DNA of 9,367 bases from Clostridia bacterium (GTDB taxonomy: Bacteria; Bacillota; Clostridia; Christensenellales; Borkfalkiaceae). The stretch lies in the NCBI GenBank assembly GCA_029052615.1, contig JAIDIR010000010.1, positions 1 to 9,367 on the forward strand, given 5' to 3'. Shown here piece by piece: positions 1 through 4,912 of the stretch (position 1 is its first letter; each line of letters opens with the position of its first letter). Position numbers and translations under genes: made by a program. The notes below the pieces were generated by a model that was not told the DNA's origin, did not search any database, and worked only from the letters and a program-made list of their open reading frames with translations.

Positions 1-1736
1 CTGCCTTTTGCGACTATATTGCATTCCGTGCGGCAGTCTTCAATAACCGAATTTCTAATAAAATAAACTTTATAGAAAAATCCGCCCGCCGAATTTGCAC
101 GGATATTTCCGCTTGAAGAGCACCCGGAAATTTCCGCTTCGGCTATTGACAAATCGCCGATAAATCCACCCGCATTGATATCCGAATTATTCCCGATAAT
201 ATTTATGGAAGAGTGGCAATCTACTATACGGACAGTCGCACCGATATCCTCGTCGGAATCGTCCCCGTTATTTTCGGCTACGACGATACCATATCCTATC
301 AGTCCGCCGGTCAATATATTAGACGAATTAGGATTTATTGTTTTTGAATTATTGATTGTGATAGTGCCGTTTGCCTCACACCCCGCAACCGACCACGACG
401 AACATATTCCCGCCAAGCCTCCGAAACAAAAAGCATTTGTCCACGTTTCATTGCTTACGACGTCGTTTGCCGTGATATCTACGTCTGACGAACAATTTAT
501 CATGGGATAAAACGCCTGCCCCGCAAGTCCGCCTACCGTAACGCCGCCGTGGTGCAAACCGTCGGCGATAATTTTGCCGCTTACGGTAACGTTCTGCGCA
601 AACCCGTTCAACACGCCTGCAAGAATTCCGACGTAATATTTTCCACCCGTCGTATCGAAATCAACAGTCTTTATCGACGCGTTTTCAATGTTGAGATTTT
701 TAACTAAGCCTTCGTCCAGAACGCCGAACAGCGAGGGATATTGCGAACCGCAGTCCACGGTCATATTCTTAATACTGTGACCGCCGCCGTCCAATTCCCC
801 CTTAAAGCTTTTATTTTCACTTGCCCTGACGTTAAAGGGCTGACTTCCGCCCGCCGTCGGTTTTTCCATTTCGAATAACGGCACGTGGTTTATTCCCGTC
901 AAATCCAAATCGTTGACAAGCTTAAAATATTCCGCTGGATAAGATACGATATTGCGCAGCTGCTTGTAAGTCGATATTGTAAACGGATTTTTTACCGACC
1001 CGTCGCCGCCTTCGAATCCGCGCTCGAAATAAGCCGTAACGTCTATATCCGTATATACCTTATCCGAACGGGTAGCCGTTTTAACGCCGTCCGACCAACC
1101 TGTAAAAACGTATCCCCAATCGGGCGTTGCCGTTACTGTGGAAAGCTTATTGCCGTGAGTCACGGTCTGTTCGCACTCACCATCTATTGCGCCGTTCGCT
1201 CCCGCCGAAAATTTTACGCCGTAGGTTTTCGGTTCGAATTTCGCATACACCTTCACGTTGCTTTCAACGCTTTCTTCAAACCTCGTGGCTTCGCTCACGT
1301 CGTCCGACCAGCCGACGAAAACATACCCTTCGTTGGGTACCGCCGTAACCTCAGCCGAATTATCGTACATATTTACGGTCTGGCTGCTCTCGCCCTCAAT
1401 CTTGCCGTTAGAGCCTGCAATGTATTGAACGGTGAACGTCCGCCTTTTAAACGTTGCCGTAACGGTAATATCCGACGTGACGTCTTTGTCCGTACGCAAG
1501 AAACTTCCATTTCCGTCCGACCAACCGTCGAAATAATAGCCGTCGAGAGGTTCAACCGATACCATCGTGGTATCCTTGTGCGCCGAAACAATTTGCGTGG
1601 TTTCTCCGCTTAAATACCCGCCTTCGGCTGCAAGATAAGTAACGGTATACTTTTTTGCGCAACCGAAAAGACCGGCTGTCAGGCATACCGCAGCGACAAG
1701 AAGTATTATTAAAAATATTACCCTTGACTTTTTCAT
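1..1736 (-). CDS. Surface lipoprotein with three InlB-type repeats and a GLUG repeat region (3' end beyond window)
   Basis: Probable exported lipoprotein for surface adhesion; the ligand is unknown. The frame is open from the ATG at 1736-1734 to the left edge, giving 578 visible codons. Residues 1-25 form a signal peptide (MKKSR, hydrophobic core, then LFG) ending at the lipobox Cys26. Residues 28-239 hold three divergent InlB B-repeats with the GW pair at 71-72, 142-143 and 213-214, an exact 71-residue period. A linker GGDGSVKNPF (243-252) and YFKLVNDLDL lead into a GLUG-type region, with xGG(L/F)xG turns at 402, 439, 477 and 523 and a degenerate copy at 551. This is probably a beta-helix. 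The start follows the upstream gene's stop by 18 bases and has only a weak Shine-Dalgarno (GCGGAAAA), so translation may be coupled. Asn codons are 26 AAT to 14 AAC by hand count, unlike the AAC-rich genes to the right. Family assignment is confident; function is inferred. Confidence 0.9.
   Translation of the reverse strand, partial: MKKSRVIFLIILLVAAVCLTAGLFGCAKKYTVTYLAAEGGYLSGETTQIVSAHKDTTMVSVEPLDGYYFDGWSDGNGSFLRTDKDVTSDITVTATFKRRTFTVQYIAGSNGKIEGESSQTVNMYDNSAEVTAVPNEGYVFVGWSDDVSEATRFEESVESNVKVYAKFEPKTYGVKFSAGANGAIDGECEQTVTHGNKLSTVTATPDWGYVFTGWSDGVKTATRSDKVYTDIDVTAYFERGFEGGDGSVKNPFTISTYKQLRNIVSYPAEYFKLVNDLDLTGINHVPLFEMEKPTAGGSQPFNVRASENKSFKGELDGGGHSIKNMTVDCGSQYPSLFGVLDEGLVKNLNIENASIKTVDFDTTGGKYYVGILAGVLNGFAQNVTVSGKIIADGLHHGGVTVGGLAGQAFYPMINCSSDVDITANDVVSNETWTNAFCFGGLAGICSSWSVAGCEANGTITINNSKTINPNSSNILTGGLIGYGIVVAENNGDDSDEDIGATVRIVDCHSSINIIGNNSDINAGGFIGDLSIAEAEISGCSSSGNIRANSAGGFFYKVYFIRNSVIEDCRTECNIVAKG
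78..533 (-). repeat. GLUG-type repeat region with one cysteine in each unit
   Basis: Residues 402-553 of the lipoprotein carry turns GGLAG (402), GGLAG (439), GGLIG (477), GGFIG (523) and a degenerate GGFFY (551), spaced 28 to 46 residues apart. After each turn comes a strand with a cysteine in a similar place: INC415, AGC453, VDC507, SGC539 and EDC568. This matches the GLUG motif seen in beta-helical adhesins and IgA-peptidase-like surface proteins. The region continues past the left edge. Confidence 0.75.
1020..1655 (-). repeat. Three tandem divergent InlB-type repeats (71 residues each)
   Basis: Residues 28-239 of the lipoprotein split into three units ending near residues 97, 168 and 239. 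Each has the pattern YxVxYxAGxxGxxxGE, then (Q)TV, VTAxPxxGYxFxGWSD, a TR or RTD turn, and VxVTAxF. The GW pair recurs every 71 residues, or 213 bases. The DNA copies have diverged strongly, so the repeat is kept at the protein level. Such small beta-grasp modules usually act as spacers or binding units on bacterial surface proteins. Confidence 0.88.
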
Positions 1737-1754
1737 ACGTCCATTTTCCGCTGA

Positions 1755-2870
1755 TTATTTTTTGACCGCCTTGCCGCCCGTTAAGACTATCATCTTGACC
1801 GCCTGCAGCGAGAAGCTGTCCGCCTCCACGGTAAGCTTTTTATCCAGCGTGCCGCGCGCAAGCACCTTTAAATAGGTGACCTTAGCAAAGCCGCTCACAC
1901 GCTTTTTGATTTCGGCAAGCGTTACCGTCTCGCCGTCCTCGAAGTTCTTTGAAAGCGTATCGATGTTTATAATTCCCGTCCTGGTCCTGTCCGAAACGCC
2001 GCCCTTCTTTTCAACCAGCAGCTCGGCAACCTCGTCCTTTATAAGGCTGTCCGCCTCCTGCACGGTTACGCTCTTTCTGATATCCGCAGGCTTGAACATC
2101 GTTCCGCTCTGCGCCTCCTCGTCGGTAAGCACCTTTATAAGCTTGCGCTCGATAAGCGCCTCGGTCGTCTCGTAAGGATATTGCGCCGCGTAATCGGCGT
2201 TTTCCGCAATCAGCCCGGCAGTCAGCGCGTTGGCGCGCATTACGTCGTCTATAAGCTCCTTTGCGTACTTTAAACGCCTGTCGTTTTTAATGCGGTAAAG
2301 GCACGGCGTTTCGGCGTAGGACTTGGTTTCGGCTAGGCTGTCGACGTGGTACTTGGTGCCGTCGTACGCCGCGGGGTCGAGCGCGAGGGCAAGCGACAGG
2401 GTCTTGCCGCGCAGTCTTAATTTGGCAAGCGCCTTTCTGCCCGAACGGAAGGTTTCCCACTTCCAGCTTAAACGGCTCTTAACGCCCTTATATGACAACA
2501 GGCAGTTTTTCAGTTCGGAATAGTACCGCTTGGTTTCTTCGCCGCTCTGTATAAGCTTAGCCTCAAAGCTCTTGCTGTACTTGATGACGATATAGCGCGT
2601 CTTGCCGTCCTCTTCAATAACTTTTATTTCGCGGACCTCGTCGCCTTCCTCGTCGGCGCCGTCCGCCTCCTCAACGGCAACTACCGCCGCAGGCTCCGCC
2701 GTCTGCTCTTTTACCTCGGGGGCTTTATTCTTCACTGCCCCCTCTTTTTCAGCCGTCTGCTCTTCCACGGGCTCCTTCTTTCTGTTGCGCGCAACCAGAA
2801 AAATAATAAATCCGACAACCACCGCCAGCGCGACGAGAATTGCCGAAATAATGATAATATAGTACTTCAT
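1755..2870 (-). CDS. Membrane-anchored protein with a ribosomal-L15-like C-terminal domain
   Basis: Function unknown. The 371-residue product starts with a membrane segment (residues 3-26, MKYYIIIISAILV onward) followed by RNRKK, which suggests a signal anchor. Residues 32-90 are a Glu/Ala-rich, probably disordered linker. Residues 92-212 form a compact basic domain (KSFEAKLIQS, YYSELKN, SWKWETFRSGRK, CLYRIKNDRR) that I recall from many hypothetical proteins of gut Clostridia. Residues 301-369 look like the C-terminal part of ribosomal protein uL15: EDGETVTLAEIKK, LKVLARGTLDKKLTVEAD, FSLQAV and a final GG. True L15 is a soluble protein of about 146 residues, so this is not rplO, although automatic annotation may call it uL15 family. 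The start is set by a strong GGAGGG Shine-Dalgarno 6-7 bases upstream. It is probably the first gene of an operon with the lipoprotein downstream. Confidence 0.85.
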   Translation of the reverse strand: MKYYIIIISAILVALAVVVGFIIFLVARNRKKEPVEEQTAEKEGAVKNKAPEVKEQTAEPAAVVAVEEADGADEEGDEVREIKVIEEDGKTRYIVIKYSKSFEAKLIQSGEETKRYYSELKNCLLSYKGVKSRLSWKWETFRSGRKALAKLRLRGKTLSLALALDPAAYDGTKYHVDSLAETKSYAETPCLYRIKNDRRLKYAKELIDDVMRANALTAGLIAENADYAAQYPYETTEALIERKLIKVLTDEEAQSGTMFKPADIRKSVTVQEADSLIKDEVAELLVEKKGGVSDRTRTGIINIDTLSKNFEDGETVTLAEIKKRVSGFAKVTYLKVLARGTLDKKLTVEADSFSLQAVKMIVLTGGKAVKK

Positions 2871-2905
2871 TTTACACCCTCCTGCCTTAACTTAATTACA
2901 CGGAT

Positions 2906-2934
2906 ATTATATCACGGATTTAATTGCATTTCAA
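2906..2934 (-). promoter_or_regulatory. Sigma-A promoter of the L15-like membrane protein gene
   Basis: Read on the minus strand: -35 box TTGAAA (2934-2929), a 17-base spacer, and -10 box TATAAT (2911-2906). TGA directly before the -10 box makes it an extended -10. The predicted start near 2899 leaves a leader of about 29 bases holding the Shine-Dalgarno GCAGGAGGG (about 2876-2884). It probably drives both minus-strand genes to its left. Confidence 0.75.
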
Positions 2935-2987
2935 TACGTAATTCATACTTTCACGCGCAATTATATAGAGGATTTCCGCGAAAACAG

Positions 2988-3016
2988 TTGCCTATGTGAA
3001 AACTTTGTGATAAAAT
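2988..3016 (+). promoter_or_regulatory. Extended -10 promoter of the Pr6Pr-type gene
   Basis: -35 box TTGCCT (2988-2993, four of six consensus bases), a 17-base spacer, and -10 box TAAAAT (3011-3016) preceded by TGA, an extended -10 element. The predicted start near 3023 gives a leader of about 32 bases. It lies back to back with the minus-strand promoter at 2906-2934. Confidence 0.6.
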
Positions 3017-3054
3017 TCGGAATTGTTAAACCAAGGGACGAGAGGCTTTGAATT

Positions 3055-3831
3055 ATGTACAGAAAAAATCTGATTGTGCAAATGATTTACAGAATAATTA
3101 TGTGCTGTGTTTCCGCACTGGGCGTGGTGCTGACGTTCGGCTTTTTCTACGTAGGAAAGCCCGCCGATATGACCTGGGAATTTTTGAAGTACTACACCAA
3201 CATAAGCAACTACTTCGTGTTCGGCGTGTCGGTGGTGGTGCTTGCCGATAACGTAAAGCGCGTTATGGCGGGCGAAAAGGAAGGCTATAACCGCAAGATA
3301 CGCACCTTTAAATTCATGACTACGGTTATGATTTTGGTCACCTTTCTGGTTTACAACACCATGCTGGGCAACCCCTTCCACTTGGATTACTGGCGCAAGA
3401 TATCAAGCCATTGCCTGCACATAATCGCGCCGCTGATGTTCATACTCGATTACTTTCTGTTTGAAGAAAAGAAATGCATTTCGATTTACGCGCCCCTTTT
3501 CAGCGTTATAATCCCCCTCGTCTACGTGGCGTACGTATTTATTCTGGGCGCGGCGATAAAGGACTTCGAATACCCCTATTTCTTCCTTGACGTCAACAAA
3601 ATAGGATACGGCGGCGTTATGATCTGGGTGGTAATACTGCTTATCGTGTTCACGGGGCTTGGGTACCTTTTGTGGCTGTTCAACAGAGGCGAAAAGGTGA
3701 ACGGCAAAATTAAACTGGACCTTAAAAATATAAAGTGGCTGAAAATGCCCGAAACAAGTCAACCGCCGTCAATGACCCCCGTAGCGGAAATTGCCGCAAC
3801 GGACGACACGGACGACGGTCAGACCGAATAA
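3055..3831 (+). CDS. Pr6Pr / FAR-17a-AIG1-like six-helix membrane protein
   Basis: The 258-residue integral membrane protein has about six hydrophobic segments, near residues 13-34, 46-66, 86-103, 119-136, 146-166 and 186-208. A charged tail ends in an acidic stretch (DDTDDGQTE). Landmarks fit the bacterial Pr6Pr family: YYTNISNYFV (46-55), HIIAPLMFILDYFLF (122-136) and YPYFFLDVNKIGYG (173-186). The animal relatives AIG1 and ADTRP hydrolyse fatty-acid esters of hydroxy fatty acids with an intramembrane Thr and His. Thr48 and His122 lie in comparable motifs here, so a lipid ester hydrolase is possible but unproven. The ATG has AGAGG nine bases upstream. The gene is divergent from the L15-like gene and convergent with the flavin-reductase-like gene. 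The family call is by recalled motif, not by alignment. Confidence 0.82.
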   Translation: MYRKNLIVQMIYRIIMCCVSALGVVLTFGFFYVGKPADMTWEFLKYYTNISNYFVFGVSVVVLADNVKRVMAGEKEGYNRKIRTFKFMTTVMILVTFLVYNTMLGNPFHLDYWRKISSHCLHIIAPLMFILDYFLFEEKKCISIYAPLFSVIIPLVYVAYVFILGAAIKDFEYPYFFLDVNKIGYGGVMIWVVILLIVFTGLGYLLWLFNRGEKVNGKIKLDLKNIKWLKMPETSQPPSMTPVAEIAATDDTDDGQTE

Positions 3832-3842
3832 ACTAAATAAAA

Positions 3843-4754
3843 TTATTTTTTCTTTTCCTTGCGGCGCTTATCGTTTATGATTTCAAGCGCCGCTTCGTCT
3901 ATTAAAGATATCCCCTCTTCCTTTGCAATCTGCACCATCTGGGTGAGCGCGGCCTTCAAGAATATGCGCGGTATCTTGGTAAGCTTTGCGCACGCGCCGT
4001 CGGTGAACTTGACGTCGGGGTCTATGCGCGCCGCGGCGTACACGACGGACTTGACGTCGCCCTCCTTTGCCTGAATTTTTTCGGGCACGGGCTTGACGAA
4101 TTTGGAATACCAGAAATTAGTGCTGTCGCGATAACCGTAGTCGACGGGCACGCGCGGAAAGCCCTTTGCCGTTACGCCGTTTATTATGGTGTCGTAATAC
4201 TTGGGCTTCATTAAAATTTTATCTATCTTAAGTATGAAGTGCGCGCCGAACTTGCTGGTTATGCCGTTGAAATTTCTGTAAGGCGGCTCGTATCCTTCAA
4301 GGTTGCCCGCCTTGTCCTTAAACGCGTCCTCAAGACTGTCGTCCCAGGTGCACTCGAACACCTGAAAAGCCTCCTTTATTATCTTTGGTCTGTCCGCGCC
4401 GAGAGTGCTGTCCTTCAAACTGAAAATACAGTTTTTCATCTTCTCCTCGGTAGTATCGCCGGGGAAGCCCAAACGCACCGCTTCCTTGAAATACTTCCTT
4501 TCGTCGGTTATGAAGTTGAGCGACGCCTTTTTCGTGCGCAATAAATTCTGCGCCGTATTGGAGCTGTTGCGGCACTCCAAAATCATTGCGTAATAGTCCT
4601 TGCCCGCTATATAGTAGGGAAAGCACAGCGAATACGCGCCGAGATTGGTCTGACCGTTTTCCGACACGGTGCCCACGAGTATGGTGGGCATAGGGAAAAA
4701 AGCCGACGTCTGGTAAAAATTGTCAACTATACGTAAGTCCTTGAAATCTTCCAT
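3843..4754 (-). CDS. Flavin-reductase-like FMN-binding split-barrel protein
   Basis: The 303-residue soluble protein probably binds FMN and acts as a flavin or flavin-dependent reductase in the cytoplasm; the substrate is unknown. Residues 10-200 match the flavin-reductase-like split barrel: PMPTILVGTVSENGQTNLGA (21-40), SLCFPYYIA, then SSNTAQNLLRTKKASLNFI (64-82). The last part of the barrel runs through GAHFILKIDKI. The family is often 160-200 residues, so about 100 extra residues follow. The piece at 255-295 (CAKLTKIPRIFLKAAL, then AKEEGISLIDEAALEII) weakly resembles the small helical PCP_red module of protochlorophyllide reductase subunits. No signal peptide is visible. The start is fixed by GGAGG seven bases upstream. 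The gene appears monocistronic with its own consensus promoter. The stop lies 11 bases from the stop of the convergent neighbour. Confidence 0.87.
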   Translation of the reverse strand: MEDFKDLRIVDNFYQTSAFFPMPTILVGTVSENGQTNLGAYSLCFPYYIAGKDYYAMILECRNSSNTAQNLLRTKKASLNFITDERKYFKEAVRLGFPGDTTEEKMKNCIFSLKDSTLGADRPKIIKEAFQVFECTWDDSLEDAFKDKAGNLEGYEPPYRNFNGITSKFGAHFILKIDKILMKPKYYDTIINGVTAKGFPRVPVDYGYRDSTNFWYSKFVKPVPEKIQAKEGDVKSVVYAAARIDPDVKFTDGACAKLTKIPRIFLKAALTQMVQIAKEEGISLIDEAALEIINDKRRKEKKK

Positions 4755-4772
4755 AATAATTCCTCCACTTAT

Positions 4773-4801
4773 ATTATAGTGCGCACGCGCCCGTATGTCA
4801 A
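4773..4801 (-). promoter_or_regulatory. Perfect-consensus sigma-A promoter of the flavin-reductase-like gene
   Basis: On the minus strand: TTGACA (4801-4796), exactly 17 bases, then TATAAT (4778-4773), both boxes perfect. The spacer is GC-rich and holds the palindrome GTGCGCAC (4779-4786) against the -10 box, which could be an operator or chance. The Shine-Dalgarno GGAGG (about 4762-4766) starts where transcription is expected to begin, so the leader is only about 12-15 bases. Confidence 0.85.
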
Positions 4802-4851
4802 CGGCAAGCGCAAAACCGCCCTTTTGAAGGTCCTCTCACCCCTTAAAAAAA

Positions 4852-4881
4852 TTGACTTTACACGGCGCAATATTGTATAAT
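4852..4881 (+). promoter_or_regulatory. Sigma-A promoter of the M60 peptidase gene
   Basis: -35 box TTGACT (4852-4857), an 18-base spacer, and -10 box TATAAT (4876-4881). A run of seven A (4845-4851) directly upstream resembles an UP element. The palindrome CAATATTG (4868-4875) abuts the -10 box. The predicted start near 4888 leaves a leader of about 25 bases with the Shine-Dalgarno GAGAGGAG (4897-4904), eight bases before the ATG. Confidence 0.75.
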
Positions 4882-4912
4882 TTTTTCTGAATTAACGAGA
4901 GGAGAATTTTCA

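Noticed and set aside
885..1613. A 242-codon plus-strand frame
   Set aside because: It lies antisense to the lipoprotein gene, whose minus-strand frame has a signal peptide, a lipobox and regular 71-residue repeats. The plus-strand product shows no domain.
2992..3381. A 129-codon minus-strand frame over the start of the Pr6Pr-type gene
   Set aside because: His-rich antisense shadow of a well-supported membrane protein gene; it has no recognisable domain.
3770..3850. Rho-independent terminator between the convergent genes
   Set aside because: The best stem has four pairs with a three-base loop and is not directly followed by a T-run, which is too weak to call.
4868..4875. Palindrome CAATATTG next to the M60 promoter -10 box as an operator
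   Set aside because: Eight-base palindromes are common by chance in AT-rich promoters, there is no second copy, and no regulator is encoded nearby. It is mentioned only in the promoter entry.
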